Below, piece after piece: positions 25,137 through 35,320 of a DNA stretch of 64,000 nucleotides (its first letter is position 1; each line of letters opens with the position of its first letter). This stretch comes from Pseudarcicella hirudinis. Lineage in GTDB: Bacteria; Bacteroidota; Bacteroidia; Cytophagales; Spirosomataceae. The translations under genes and the position numbers were made by a program. Under the pieces are notes generated by a model. It worked only from the letters and a program-made list of their open reading frames with translations. It ran no database searches and was not told where the DNA came from. The stretch is taken from positions 220,331 to 284,330 of the forward strand of contig NZ_FOXH01000003.1 in assembly GCF_900115665.1 (NCBI RefSeq). Reading direction: 5' to 3'.

Positions 25137-28100
25137 TTATCTAACGGAAATCAATCTTCCCGTCCCTGAAGATTGGTATCCACTTGTCAATGATTTTACA
25201 AAAATAGTATAAATGTACATTCCCGTAGGAATTTTTTGAGATTCACCGCCTAATGACCATTCTATTTGAGTGATTGGTTGATTTACTCTGTACTGGGTGT
25301 CCTGAAACTGTTTAATTAATTTGCCCTGGGAATTGTATAATGCAATACTTACTGTTAAATCATCCCCCTGGCGATTGTGTTCGAGGTTAAAAAACAATGA
25401 ATTATCCGCGCCTGAAAGTGGATTGGGAAAGCAATATACGTTTTTTAACTGATTAGGTTGATCGGGGATTACCTTGAATCGTAACGTTTGCTGAGTTGAA
25501 TTATTGTACGTATCCCATATTTTTATAGTAAGCTGATGATCACCTGCAGGAAGACCTTTAAAAGGCATCGTTATTATGCCACTTTGAAAGCTGTCTGCAG
25601 CAGGAATAAAGTAGGGTTTCAGCAGGTATTTAGCTGTGTCATTCAATACAGCGGTCATTTCATGTCCCAGGCCATTTGTCGCCAGATTTAAACCATTTTC
25701 ATCAGAAATTTCCGCATATAGAATAGGATTTGAATCCGTGACAGAATTGTCTTTGAAATTTTTACTGTTTAAATAAGCGAGTAGTTTCGGAGGATTATTG
25801 TCCGGGTTAAAAACAGCAGCACCTCCGACTAAAGGTTCAACTTTACCACTTGCATCTAATGTCTGCTCATTGTTTTGGGCATAAAGATAAATTCTGCCGT
25901 TTCCTACCTGGTAATTGATGTCTTTGGGAACAACAAAAGAAAAACTGTATTTTCCGTTTGTGATAGTTGAAGTACCTTCAAACAATACATTATTAAAGGC
26001 CTGGTAGGCAAATGGAGAGCCTTTTCCTCCAAGCGTTGTGAGGTTGTTTTCTTTGTCAAATACCTTAACCTGAAGCTTACCGTTAAAATTTTTAACCTCG
26101 GTTTGAGTGGCTTCATCAAACACCATTCCTTCGAAAGTGACTTTACTTAACGCTTTTAGGGTATCTTTTCCTGTCAGAGGTTTACCATTGATTGTTGTGA
26201 CCACCAGATTTTCTTTTGGATAAGCCAATTGCATAGACGGATCTCCCAGTAAGGTGAAATTTCGGTTGATTACTCCCGATACGCCGAGATTCTTGGTTTT
26301 TTGTATGATTTCGCCCAATCTTAGCATTACTCCGTTTCTGGATTTAAATGCTGTTTCATAGAAAGAAGAATTCAGAATATGATTGGTGCTTTGATAAACA
26401 GGTCTGGTGGTGGTAAGTAATCCGATTGCTCCTCCTTTGGCATTTAATATGGCCAGTTCTGCTCCTGAGACCTGATTCGGATCATCATATCTACCAAACT
26501 GACATGTTGCTGTTAACATCAGCGGCATGTTGTCGTAGTTAGTCCAGTTAGAAATATCGTTTGTTGTAAGAATCTGCTCTTCAGACCAGCCTGATTCGGC
26601 CCCATGCCCATTGTAATTCATAATCAGTACTCCCTGTGAAATGGCATTGTTTATAGCCTGATTTGCCAATGGTGAACGCTGTCCTGCCGGTAAGGAAATT
26701 AACGGATAAGCATCCAGGTATAATTTGTCAGTCTGATAGTTTTTATAATTGTTTTTAATGATCTGTGAAAAATAATCAGCATCTTCCTGGTGAATATTGT
26801 TATCACCATTATCAGCGACAAATGCGATTTTTGTTCTCCAGTCGCCCAAAACATTTTTGCTGGTTTCATAATGAAGCAATTTATCGACCATAGCCTTTGC
26901 CTCATCCGGAAACTTTACGGGTAATCTTCCGATACCGATATTCAATGTATGATCTCCGGAATCGTTCTCCGGCCATTCTCCTTCCAGATCGCTCAAAAAG
27001 CCATAATAATCATCAGAAGAATAACTTAGAATCGGATGTAATGACTCCCGGCTTTCATAAACAGGAATGTACATATCTGCAGTGGTTTTAGAAATTACCA
27101 CAGACCTTTTTTTGTAATCTACCGAGGCATCACCAAAAAGTAAAAGATACTTGAGTTTAGCCGGATTTCTGTCATACAAAGACTTCATGAAATCCCTTAT
27201 GGCAGAAATGTCCTGCTTTCCTGAAGAGTATTCGTTATAAATCTGTTCAGGACTTACTACCGCGACAGATAGGTTATTTTCTTTTCGTCGGTAATCTGCC
27301 AGCCTTTCAGCCTGATCCCGGATTAATTCTGAGCAGAGAATGACCAGGTCCGGGACGTCTATGTTTCTGATGTTCTGATTTGGAACAACTCTTATGGTTA
27401 GAGGAACAAGATAGTCGTTTGTTGAAAATATGATAAACTCCCGCTCTTCCTTAGACTGAAGTCCGAAAAGTACTTGCTGGCTATTTTGGTTAAAAAGTTG
27501 ATTTTTTATCTGGAAAGGATTTGATATATCCCAGATTTTTACAGAAGGATTGGTAGTTTTTACGATGAAATTACCGGAATCATTACATCTGAATAAGGTC
27601 TGATTGCCGTACAAGGCAATATCTCGCTGCACTTCAGCCAGTAAATAATTCAGGTAACCTGCTCCGCTGAAACTACTGTTTTTATTAAAACTCACACCCA
27701 CTTTGAATTCTCCGTTGCCAATATATGGAGTTGACTTGATTAGATAGGTTTTTGTAGAGTCTTGTCCTTTATAATCGTAAGTAGCTGTTCCTACCGGAGC
27801 TATACTCTGGCTTCCTACATCAAGTCCATTTAACCGTACTTTGAAAGAACTGTTGCCATTCACGCCGGCCATCATGGAAGCTGTAACACTGATAACGGAG
27901 TCCTTCATAAGCCCTGATAATTTCAGATCAAATGTCTTTTCCTGACTATCATAAAAATCTTCACCGTACCATTCACGACCAGACTGAATAAGGTTTATCA
28001 GGTCTTTTTCGTAATAAGCATAGTCGTAATAGGAAGTTACATACTTTGTGGCTTCTGCGGTATTCTGGTCTTTAATTCTCAATCCTTTGCTATCGGAAAC

Positions 28101-28529
28101 AGTCAGGAAATAAAATGCTGTATCAGAATAAATATTGGTCTTTACAGAGAATTTCTTTTTGGTATAATCAAAATCTACCTGATGTGGACTTTTTGCTAAA
28201 AAGAGTACATAATCCTTATTATCAAATTTTGTATCTGCTTCACCTTCTACATAGATGCTATTTTCGACCAGGTCTGCTAACCTTGGGGCATTGTTTGCCT
28301 GAGGGAGCATTCCTTTGAAATCCCCATAAATTTTAATGTTTTGCGGATTAATTTCTGAAATGTTAAAACCAGCCTTCTGAAGATATGCAGCGTCGAGTTT
28401 ATAGACGCCGGTTTGAGTAATTCCGATCTTTACCCATTTCCCTTTCGAAAGAACTGAGGCATTCTGTCCCTTGCAAAGGTTACAAATAAGTATAAAAACA
28501 AGTGAAATATAGATAGTTGAAGATTTCAA
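25137..28529 (-). CDS. porU: Type IX secretion system sortase PorU (C25 gingipain fold)
   Basis: This 1130-residue secreted protein has a signal peptide (MKSSTIYISLVFILICNLCKGQ). After an N-terminal beta domain (about 25-370) it has a C25 caspase-like protease domain (about 385-770). The catalytic His lies in NYNGHGAESGWSEEQ and the Cys in LMLTATCQFGRYDDP. Ig-like domains and a C-terminal-signal-like domain (CFPNPLSG...LYNSQGKLIKQF...GMYIYTI) complete it. PorU cleaves the C-terminal signal of type IX cargo at the surface and attaches the cargo to A-LPS or an equivalent. Its length and domain order fit the family. Confidence 0.96.
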   Translation of the reverse strand: MKSSTIYISLVFILICNLCKGQNASVLSKGKWVKIGITQTGVYKLDAAYLQKAGFNISEINPQNIKIYGDFKGMLPQANNAPRLADLVENSIYVEGEADTKFDNKDYVLFLAKSPHQVDFDYTKKKFSVKTNIYSDTAFYFLTVSDSKGLRIKDQNTAEATKYVTSYYDYAYYEKDLINLIQSGREWYGEDFYDSQEKTFDLKLSGLMKDSVISVTASMMAGVNGNSSFKVRLNGLDVGSQSIAPVGTATYDYKGQDSTKTYLIKSTPYIGNGEFKVGVSFNKNSSFSGAGYLNYLLAEVQRDIALYGNQTLFRCNDSGNFIVKTTNPSVKIWDISNPFQIKNQLFNQNSQQVLFGLQSKEEREFIIFSTNDYLVPLTIRVVPNQNIRNIDVPDLVILCSELIRDQAERLADYRRKENNLSVAVVSPEQIYNEYSSGKQDISAIRDFMKSLYDRNPAKLKYLLLFGDASVDYKKRSVVISKTTADMYIPVYESRESLHPILSYSSDDYYGFLSDLEGEWPENDSGDHTLNIGIGRLPVKFPDEAKAMVDKLLHYETSKNVLGDWRTKIAFVADNGDNNIHQEDADYFSQIIKNNYKNYQTDKLYLDAYPLISLPAGQRSPLANQAINNAISQGVLIMNYNGHGAESGWSEEQILTTNDISNWTNYDNMPLMLTATCQFGRYDDPNQVSGAELAILNAKGGAIGLLTTTRPVYQSTNHILNSSFYETAFKSRNGVMLRLGEIIQKTKNLGVSGVINRNFTLLGDPSMQLAYPKENLVVTTINGKPLTGKDTLKALSKVTFEGMVFDEATQTEVKNFNGKLQVKVFDKENNLTTLGGKGSPFAYQAFNNVLFEGTSTITNGKYSFSFVVPKDINYQVGNGRIYLYAQNNEQTLDASGKVEPLVGGAAVFNPDNNPPKLLAYLNSKNFKDNSVTDSNPILYAEISDENGLNLATNGLGHEMTAVLNDTAKYLLKPYFIPAADSFQSGIITMPFKGLPAGDHQLTIKIWDTYNNSTQQTLRFKVIPDQPNQLKNVYCFPNPLSGADNSLFFNLEHNRQGDDLTVSIALYNSQGKLIKQFQDTQYRVNQPITQIEWSLGGESQKIPTGMYIYTIFVKSLTSGYQSSGTGRLISVR

Positions 28530-28640
28530 ATCAGGTATTCTTTCAAGGGTTGTTATAAGTTAAGAATGTAAATCCTGCCGGATTATTTTATTCTCAGGAT
28601 TTAATTGCATCACTTTCCTGAAAATCAATGCATTTGTCTG

Positions 28641-28648
28641 CAAAAATA
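28641..28648 (-). promoter_or_regulatory. Promoter -7 box of porU
   Basis: The minus strand reads TATTTTTG, a TAnnTTTG match, about 110 nt before the porU start and just after the SprT-like gene. The -33 element is not recognisable. Confidence 0.4.
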
Positions 28649-28659
28649 AGGGATGAATG

Positions 28660-29265
28660 TTATAATTTTTTAACCAGGGCCGTGGCTGAAATAACATATC
28701 GTTTAGAGGTTTTGGCATCCGTGCATAAATAGCGGGTTCTCCTCAGCAAACCTTTCACAAAAGTCTGACCACGAATGATAAACTGATCTCCTTCTTTCAG
28801 GGAAGTGAGAGGTACCTCATCTGTTTGCAGGTCATATGTCTGAAGTATGCGTACCAACGGAGTATAACCCTGTGTGGAGGCAGAAGGATTTTGTAAATAT
28901 GCGGTCAATACTTCAAGCAGGTCCGGGGGCAAAACTTCATTGCTGAGAACAGGAAGAAATGTTTTCAGAAAATTTTGCTTCCATTCCTTTCCGTGAGGGT
29001 CTTTCTTGTTGCCGTATTGCTTGTAAGTTACCAGGTGAGCCACTTCATGGATATAAGTGATCAGGAAAGAATAGGGATTAAGATTTGAATTGACGGTAAT
29101 CTGATGTCCTTTATCTTTTCGGTAGCAATAATCTCCAAACTTGGATTGTCTCGGAGGAGTTACCTTAAAAGAGAATTTATGAAGAGCCCATAAATCGTAA
29201 CAGTAATTTACGGAATTTTCGGGAAGATATTTTTTGAATATATAAAGATGCTTGTCTTGAGTCAT
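28660..29265 (-). CDS. SprT-like zinc-metalloprotease-fold protein
   Basis: The 201-residue cytoplasmic protein has the HExxH zinc site in YIHEVAHLVTYKQYG and a downstream HGKEWKQNF segment supplying the third ligand, as in SprT/Spartan-type domains. The C-terminal 70 residues form a small beta-rich region with one Cys (RRTRYLCTDAKTSKRYVISATAL), a reduced version of the zinc ribbon seen in family members. The substrate is unknown. It is preceded by a promoter-like box at 29333-29340. Confidence 0.85.
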   Translation of the reverse strand: MTQDKHLYIFKKYLPENSVNYCYDLWALHKFSFKVTPPRQSKFGDYCYRKDKGHQITVNSNLNPYSFLITYIHEVAHLVTYKQYGNKKDPHGKEWKQNFLKTFLPVLSNEVLPPDLLEVLTAYLQNPSASTQGYTPLVRILQTYDLQTDEVPLTSLKEGDQFIIRGQTFVKGLLRRTRYLCTDAKTSKRYVISATALVKKL

Positions 29266-29332
29266 ATCTAAAGTTTTTCAAAACATCTTACTTATGCAAA
29301 AATTGAAGGTTCTTTTTATAAGCAAATATAAA

Positions 29333-29340
29333 AGAGGAAT
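29333..29340 (-). promoter_or_regulatory. Promoter -7 box of the SprT-like gene
   Basis: The minus strand reads TATATTTG about 70 nt before the start at 29265, immediately after the lipoprotein terminator. Confidence 0.5.
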
Positions 29341-29352
29341 GGTATAGACATA

Positions 29353-29385
29353 AAAAAAGTCTTATTACGATAATAAGACTTTTTT
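29353..29385. terminator. Strong terminator of the mini-lipoprotein gene
   Basis: A perfect 15-bp stem (29353-29367 with 29371-29385) has a 3-nt loop CGA, with A-run and T-run ends on both strands. It lies 18 bp past the gene's stop. Confidence 0.9.
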
Positions 29386-29403
29386 ATCTCAAGTGAGAGA
29401 TGA

Positions 29404-29595
29404 TTACTTCTTAGCAGCAGAATCAACTACAGCAGCAGCAGAATCAACAGTAGCAGCAGCAGAATCAACTACAGAAGCAGCAGAATCTACAGTAGCAGCA
29501 ACTGAATCAGTAGTAGTTTCAGCAGCTTTTTTCTCACCGCAAGCAGCCAATGTTACCATACCAGCTACGAATGCTAAAGCGAACAATTTTTTCAT
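29404..29595 (-). CDS. Small repeat-rich lipoprotein (VDSAA repeats)
   Basis: This 63-residue protein has a lipoprotein signal (MKKLFALAFVAGMVTLAACG; lipobox LAAC, lipid Cys at 19). The mature part of about 45 residues is made of imperfect VDSAA(A/S)VVDSAA units in seven-residue steps, consistent with a short amphipathic helix or coiled coil, like Lpp-type lipoproteins. The repeat also shows at DNA level as GCAGCAGAATCAAC-like units. A full promoter and a very strong terminator flank it, suggesting high expression. The function is unknown; an envelope-packing role is a guess. Confidence 0.85.
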   Translation of the reverse strand: MKKLFALAFVAGMVTLAACGEKKAAETTTDSVAATVDSAASVVDSAAATVDSAAAVVDSAAKK

Positions 29596-29626
29596 TTCTT
29601 TGTGTGATGTTTTAAGGTTTGAGTTA

Positions 29627-29657
29627 CAAAGTTAAATGCAATTTCTATTCCCTGCAA
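29627..29657 (-). promoter_or_regulatory. Complete Bacteroidota promoter of the mini-lipoprotein gene
   Basis: On the minus strand a -33 TTG (29655-29657) is followed after 20 nt by the -7 box TAACTTTG (29627-29634), about 30 nt before the ATG. Confidence 0.75.
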
Positions 29658-29840
29658 GCCAAGTGTTACTTTTTTTTAAGGAAATTCTAAGAAGTTGGGA
29701 AAAATCTTTAAAAAAGCCAAAAAAATAAACTATATGAACAATAAATAGTCCAATAATTAAATTTTTCTAAAGATTCTCTAAGAAATTTAAGGGGAAATAC
29801 TCAGGACTTAATGCTTGAAATTTCTTGATTTTGTTCTATT

Positions 29841-30329
29841 TTAACGAATAAGAGCTTTCAGACGGTCGTAAAAACCTGTACTTTTAAAGGTAAAAGTTTT
29901 GTGAAGTATGTAATTTGAAATGAAACTGAAGCCCATTCCTATCACCTGAGAACCCAGCTCATTTACATTTACCGGTTTCTGAAGAAAAGGTAAAAGAATA
30001 GCGTTTTTACCAAAAGTTGCTTCTACCAATTTGAGAGATGCTAAGGCAAAAAACCACATAACAGCTCCTGAAAAACAGGCTACCATCACGAACTTTACCA
30101 TTTCTCTTCTTGTCTGATTGGTGCTTCTTGCATCAAAGGCAAACATTTTAGTGAGGAAAAATCCTACGAAAAAGGCAATAATATATGAATATGCAATAGC
30201 CGATCCGTAAGATAAACCCAGGTAATTTCTCAATAAGCTGCCAGCAATAAATTGTACCAGAGCACCTGTACCTGCTACTAAGAAATAGGCAATCAGATCT
30301 TTTTTGTTGAGTAGTTTAGTATTCGACAC
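29841..30329 (-). CDS. GtrA-family membrane protein
   Basis: The 162-residue protein has four transmembrane helices and the GtrA pattern (FLVAGTGALVQF near residue 16, SFISNYILHKTFTFKS near the end). GtrA-like proteins are linked to moving lipid-carried sugars across the membrane for cell-surface polysaccharides. The start codon appears to be GTG. No glycosyltransferase partner is adjacent. It lies 62 bp after nuoN and may be the tail of that transcript. Confidence 0.87.
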   Translation of the reverse strand: MSNTKLLNKKDLIAYFLVAGTGALVQFIAGSLLRNYLGLSYGSAIAYSYIIAFFVGFFLTKMFAFDARSTNQTRREMVKFVMVACFSGAVMWFFALASLKLVEATFGKNAILLPFLQKPVNVNELGSQVIGMGFSFISNYILHKTFTFKSTGFYDRLKALIR

Positions 30330-30391
30330 TAAATTAAAGTTGATGGGTTGAAATCTCAGAATAGAAACATTTCTATTCTGAGTATATTTTT

Positions 30392-31792
30392 TTAGAAAAT
30401 GCTTTTTACTAAATCCGGAGCAATACCAAGTACGATGGTTAAGAGCGTCGTTACAATCAGCGTGATTTTATAAATAGGCTTTAGTTCGATTGCCGGCACA
30501 TCTCCTTCTTTGAAATAAGCAGAAATAATGGCTTTGAAATAATAATAAATACCTACAGCTGACATTAAAACTGCAACCACCAGCGGCACTACAATTCCTC
30601 TCTGGAAAGCATCTGAGAAAATAAAGAACTTACCCCAGAATCCTGCAGTCAGTGGAATTCCTGCTAATGACAACATCGAAACAGTTAATACGAAAGCAAG
30701 TAAAGGGTTGTTCTTCGCTAATCCGTTGAAAATATCGAAATTCTCATTTGTTTTCTCTGCATTACTTTCTTTGGTCTCAGCTACAACCATTAATACTGCA
30801 AATGCAGAGATCGTTGCAACAGAATAAGCTAATGAGTAAAACAGGATTGATGATTGTGTATGAGCCACTTTAGCAGTTGCTGTCAGCATTAAATATCCTG
30901 CATGAGAAATACTTGAATAAGCAAGCATTCTCTTGAAGCTCTGCTGATAAACGGCGGTAATATTTCCGATGATTAAGGTAAGCATCGTCAGGAAGTACAG
31001 AATATAGATCCAGGTACCATAAACCCCAGTGAATGCTCCTCCCAATAATCTGAATAATGCAGCAAAACCAGCTGTTTTAACAACTGTTGACATAAAAGCA
31101 GTGAAAATGGCAGGTGCTCCTTCATATACATCAGGCGTCCAGAAATGGAAAGGTGCTGCAGAAACTTTGAATAGCAGCCCGATAATTACCATAACAATAC
31201 CGATATATAATAATGCCGGGGCAGAACCTCCGGCCGCAGTTAATACCAATGCTTCAATGCCGTGAATATTAAATGACCCCGTAGCTCCGTAAATCAGGGC
31301 AATCCCGAAAAGAAGAATCCCTGTAGCAAAAGCTCCCATCAGGAAGTACTTAAGCGCAGCTTCATTGGAACGAAGATTACGTTTGTCTGTTCCTGTAAGA
31401 ATATACATTGAAACAGATAAAATTTCAAGCCCTACGAAAAGCATAATCAGGTTTTCGAAAGTGACCATCATAATCGCTCCGACTACTGAAAATAGCATAA
31501 TAGCATAATATTCAGCAGGGTGAGTATGTTCCTCATCATCACCGAAACCTCTTGAAACAGCCACTACAAGGAACGTTGCTACTAAAATCACAGAAGCGAA
31601 ATTAACAGACAGGTTGTTCGTGCGAAGCATGTTATTGAACCACAGATACTCCTGATTCCAGTCGGCGAGATTTAAGCCTAAAGCTACCAGAACAAAAGCC
31701 AGCGTGGCAGGTAGTAAGATTTTCCGGTTGTTGAGAAATCCTAAGAAAAGGTTGGCAATCCCGAAAAGTGATAAAGCTATAATTGAGTTCAT
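30392..31792 (-). CDS. nuoN: NADH-quinone oxidoreductase subunit N
   Basis: This 466-residue antiporter-like proton-pumping subunit of respiratory complex I has 14 or so transmembrane helices and the Mrp/NuoLMN core (SAAPFHFWTPDVYEGAP, KRMLAYSSISHAGYLML). The start is taken at 31792 (MNSIIALSLFG) because the 15 codons upstream do not resemble the family. It is the last gene of the nuoK-L-M-N block. Confidence 0.95.
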   Translation of the reverse strand: MNSIIALSLFGIANLFLGFLNNRKILLPATLAFVLVALGLNLADWNQEYLWFNNMLRTNNLSVNFASVILVATFLVVAVSRGFGDDEEHTHPAEYYAIMLFSVVGAIMMVTFENLIMLFVGLEILSVSMYILTGTDKRNLRSNEAALKYFLMGAFATGILLFGIALIYGATGSFNIHGIEALVLTAAGGSAPALLYIGIVMVIIGLLFKVSAAPFHFWTPDVYEGAPAIFTAFMSTVVKTAGFAALFRLLGGAFTGVYGTWIYILYFLTMLTLIIGNITAVYQQSFKRMLAYSSISHAGYLMLTATAKVAHTQSSILFYSLAYSVATISAFAVLMVVAETKESNAEKTNENFDIFNGLAKNNPLLAFVLTVSMLSLAGIPLTAGFWGKFFIFSDAFQRGIVVPLVVAVLMSAVGIYYYFKAIISAYFKEGDVPAIELKPIYKITLIVTTLLTIVLGIAPDLVKSIF

Positions 31793-31867
31793 ATTTTTTC
31801 GACAGTAGCACAAACAGATGTCTGCGAATATGGTCACATGTCACAGGCAAATACCTGTGAATACTAT

Positions 31868-33325
31868 TTATTTCGTAATAATTGTCAATAATTGAGAAAC
31901 AGCAGGTTCCGTTATATGCAGGAATGCATTTGGCGCAATACCTAATGCAATTACTAAAAATGCAATGGGAAATAACACCGCTTTTTCACTGAAAGTCAGA
32001 TCCTGGAACCCTTCAGTAATACGTGAAGTAATACCGAACATCGATTTCTGAACCAGTCTCAACATATAAACCGCACCGAGAATAATAGTAATTCCGGCTA
32101 CAGCTCCGATCCAGACATTGTATTCGTAAACTCCTTTGAGAAGCAGGAACTCTCCGACAAAACCATTTGTAAGAGGTAACGCTACCGAACCAAGCATAAT
32201 GATAATGAAATAAACGGTAAGATTAGGCGTCGTTTGAGTAATACCTCCAAGTCTTGCCAATTCTCTCGATTTAGTACGCTGCTGAATAATTTCTACGATA
32301 AAGAAAAGGCCGATGACATTGATACCATGCGCAAGCATCTGGATTAATGAACCTTGCAAACCATCAAGTGTTCTTGAAAAAATCCCGGCAGACATTAATC
32401 CTACGTGAGCAAATGAAGAATAGGCGATAAGGCGTTTCATGTCTTTTTGCTGGATAGCAATGATAGAGCCGTAAACAATTCCGATCACAGACAAAATGAT
32501 AGCCGTAAGACCCCATGCCTGAACTCCGGCAGGAACAATTGGCAGTAAAATACGGATTAAACCATAGGTACCCATTTTCAACATAATTCCTGAAAGCAAC
32601 ATCGTAGCCGGAGCAGGAGCTTCAACATAAGTATCGGGTTGCCATGTGTGGAATGGGAATAATGGCATTTTGATAGCAAAAGCAATGAAAAATGCCCAGA
32701 AAATATATCCTTGCTGTGACGGGTTCAGATTTTGCCCCACTTCATATAATGCAGTAATATCAGAAGTGTGTATTTCGCCCGGTGTTTTCATGTAGAGGTA
32801 CACAAGTGCCAGTAACATGAATAGCGAGCCAAACATGGTAAAAATAAAGAATTTTAAAGTGACCTTAATTTTGTTTTCACCACCCCAGATTGCTGCAATA
32901 AAATAAACCGGAATGAGAGCTGCTTCGAAAAAGAAATAGAATAAAAAGCCGTCTTTCGCTGTGAAAACCCCGACAAGAGCAGCCTGCATAAACAGAATCA
33001 AAGCATATAGATTATTTGCATTCGTATAATTACTGTTAAATGTAGAGACGATAATGAATGGAACCATTAAAGTAGTCAGACAAACTAAAATCAGGCTGAT
33101 ACCGTCTATTCCGATTGAAAATTTCACTCCGGCAGCATGGATCCAATCGTAACTCAGACCAAATTGTGTACTGGCATCCGGAACGAATGAGAAGTAAGTA
33201 TAAGCTCCCAATGCAAGCTCTATGAAAGCAGCAGCAGAAGCAATTGTTTTGGCATTTTCACCTTTCGAGGCCAGGGTTAATAAACCTGCAATGATAGGGA
33301 AAAGTATGAGCGTTAGCGTAAGCAT
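31868..33325 (-). CDS. nuoM: NADH-quinone oxidoreductase subunit M
   Basis: This 485-residue membrane proton-pumping subunit of complex I shows the conserved Glu in FFFEAALIPVYF, the Lys-bearing segment MPLFPFHTWQPDTYVEAPAPATMLLSG and KRLIAYSSFAHVGLM. It lies between nuoL and nuoN on the same strand, with gaps under 100 bp. Confidence 0.96.
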   Translation of the reverse strand: MLTLTLILFPIIAGLLTLASKGENAKTIASAAAFIELALGAYTYFSFVPDASTQFGLSYDWIHAAGVKFSIGIDGISLILVCLTTLMVPFIIVSTFNSNYTNANNLYALILFMQAALVGVFTAKDGFLFYFFFEAALIPVYFIAAIWGGENKIKVTLKFFIFTMFGSLFMLLALVYLYMKTPGEIHTSDITALYEVGQNLNPSQQGYIFWAFFIAFAIKMPLFPFHTWQPDTYVEAPAPATMLLSGIMLKMGTYGLIRILLPIVPAGVQAWGLTAIILSVIGIVYGSIIAIQQKDMKRLIAYSSFAHVGLMSAGIFSRTLDGLQGSLIQMLAHGINVIGLFFIVEIIQQRTKSRELARLGGITQTTPNLTVYFIIIMLGSVALPLTNGFVGEFLLLKGVYEYNVWIGAVAGITIILGAVYMLRLVQKSMFGITSRITEGFQDLTFSEKAVLFPIAFLVIALGIAPNAFLHITEPAVSQLLTIITK

Positions 33326-33421
33326 TAGTGTTACGTTTTGTTTTACTGTACTTGATTTTCCTCCGGTTTATCCAATAATCACGAAGGGTATAATGAATTT
33401 ACTTGTTAATTCTTTAAGTTA

Positions 33422-35320
33422 TCAGAACAAAAAAGCTCTTAAACTCCATGCCAGAATCACAGCGATAGAAATAACCATGGCAAAGATGTAATAACCTGTT
33501 GTTCCGTTTTGAAGAAGACGGGCTTCTCCGGAAAGTATTTTAACACCTTTCCCGATTCCTTCAACAATTAAATCAATTACCAGGAACTCTATAACAGAAT
33601 GGAAAAAATTAGATAAAACCGTAATCGGGGTTACGAAGATTTTATCATATAATTCATCCACATAATATTTGTTGTAAATAACTTTCTTCAAACCGGATTC
33701 CTGTCCGTCAGCAGCAGGAACAGATTTTTTAATGATGTAAAGAAAGTAAGCAAAAGCAGCAGCAATTAAGGCCGCAGCTACGGAAATAACCATCAGCATT
33801 ATTTCTGTTGAAGCATCTGCTTCGTGTGCGGTACTATGAGTATGTGCAAATAATGGCGACATAAATTCTGCCAGACTTGCATGACCATTAAAGATATGAG
33901 GCAAATTAAAGAATCCACCGATTGCAGAAAGTACAGCTAATAACATTAATGGTAATGTCATTGTAATCGGTGATTCATGTAAATGATGTTCCTGTTCATG
34001 TGTACCTCTGAACTCTCCGAAGAAAGTAAGAAATAATAAACGGAACATATAAAATGATGTCATCACAGAGCCTGCCAATGCCACAACCCACATCAGTTTA
34101 TTGTGCTCGTAAACATGAGCTAAGATTTCATCTTTTGAGAAAAATCCGGCAAATGGAGGAATTCCGGAGATAGCAATGGTTGCAATAAGGAAAGTAATAA
34201 ATGTAACAGGCAGTTTCTTTCTCAGTCCACCCATAAAACGGATATCCTGTTCGTCTGACATGGCATGAATTACTGATCCGGCTCCAAGGAAAAGTAATGC
34301 CTTGAAGAAAGCATGAGTCATAACATGGAAAAAGGACGAAGAATATGCCATTACGCCAAGCCCCATGAACATGTATCCGAGTTGTGATACAGTAGAATAG
34401 GCAAGTACTTTCTTGATATCATTCTGGAATAAACCGATTGAAGCGGCTAAAACAGCAGTTGCTGCACCTACCCAACCTACAATTTCCAGTGTTTCCGGAG
34501 ATAGAGAATACATGATATTCGCACGGATAATCATGTAAATACCGGCAGTAACCATGGTAGCAGCGTGAATAAGGGCTGAAACCGGAGTAGGACCAGCCAT
34601 TGCATCTGGTAACCAGGTATATAAAGGAATCTGAGCCGACTTACCCATTGCTCCTACAAAAAGAAGTAATGTGATATAAAGCAGTGTTTTATCACCTGAT
34701 TCATAATCGCCTTCTGCGATTTTTCCAAAAACATCAGCGAATTCAACAGATCCGAAATGGTTGATTATGAGGAAAATACCTAAGAGAAAGCCTAAGTCAC
34801 CAATACGGTTCATGATAAACGCTTTCCGGGCGGCATTTCCATAATTTGAGTTTTTATTCCAGAAACCGATAAGAAGGTAAGAACAAAGACCTACGCCTTC
34901 CCAACCGATAAACATTACTACGAAGTTTGAGCCTAAAACCAATAGCAGCATGAAGAAAAGGAAAAGATTCAGGAAGGCAAAAAACTTTCCGAAACCTTCA
35001 TCATGGTGCATATATCCGACAGAGTAAATGTGAATAAGTGACCCTACACCGGTAATAATCAGCAACATTAAAAGAGAAAGCTGATCAATCTGGAATGACA
35101 TCGAAATATTCAGTTTTCCTACAGTAATCCAGTCAAACAAATGGGTTACTTCAGGCTGACCTGAAAATCCGATGAAGAGACTTAATGCACAGGCAAAAGA
35201 AGCTAAAGCTGCTGCCGAACCAATAATACCTACCAATGATTTTGGAACATGACGGAATCCGATTCCGTTAATGAGGAAACCAATTAGTGGAAAAAGAGGA
35301 ATGAGGGTCACAAGTGACAT
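33422..35320 (-). CDS. nuoL: NADH-quinone oxidoreductase subunit L
   Basis: This 632-residue subunit, the largest membrane antiporter-like part of complex I, shows GWEGVGLCSYLLIGFW, SAQIPLYTWLPDAMAGPTPVSALIHAATMVTAG and KKVLAYSTVSQLGYMF. The C-terminal extension with the long lateral helix region and final transmembrane helix is present. A His-rich periplasmic or cytoplasmic loop (EQEHHLHES) is noticeable. It is the second gene of the nuoKLMN block. Confidence 0.96.
   Translation of the reverse strand: MSLVTLIPLFPLIGFLINGIGFRHVPKSLVGIIGSAAALASFACALSLFIGFSGQPEVTHLFDWITVGKLNISMSFQIDQLSLLMLLIITGVGSLIHIYSVGYMHHDEGFGKFFAFLNLFLFFMLLLVLGSNFVVMFIGWEGVGLCSYLLIGFWNKNSNYGNAARKAFIMNRIGDLGFLLGIFLIINHFGSVEFADVFGKIAEGDYESGDKTLLYITLLLFVGAMGKSAQIPLYTWLPDAMAGPTPVSALIHAATMVTAGIYMIIRANIMYSLSPETLEIVGWVGAATAVLAASIGLFQNDIKKVLAYSTVSQLGYMFMGLGVMAYSSSFFHVMTHAFFKALLFLGAGSVIHAMSDEQDIRFMGGLRKKLPVTFITFLIATIAISGIPPFAGFFSKDEILAHVYEHNKLMWVVALAGSVMTSFYMFRLLFLTFFGEFRGTHEQEHHLHESPITMTLPLMLLAVLSAIGGFFNLPHIFNGHASLAEFMSPLFAHTHSTAHEADASTEIMLMVISVAAALIAAAFAYFLYIIKKSVPAADGQESGLKKVIYNKYYVDELYDKIFVTPITVLSNFFHSVIEFLVIDLIVEGIGKGVKILSGEARLLQNGTTGYYIFAMVISIAVILAWSLRAFLF

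Noticed and set aside
29393-29635. Antisense frame over the mini-lipoprotein
   Set aside because: It is the mirror of the repeat codons; the minus-strand frame has signal, lipobox, promoter and terminator.
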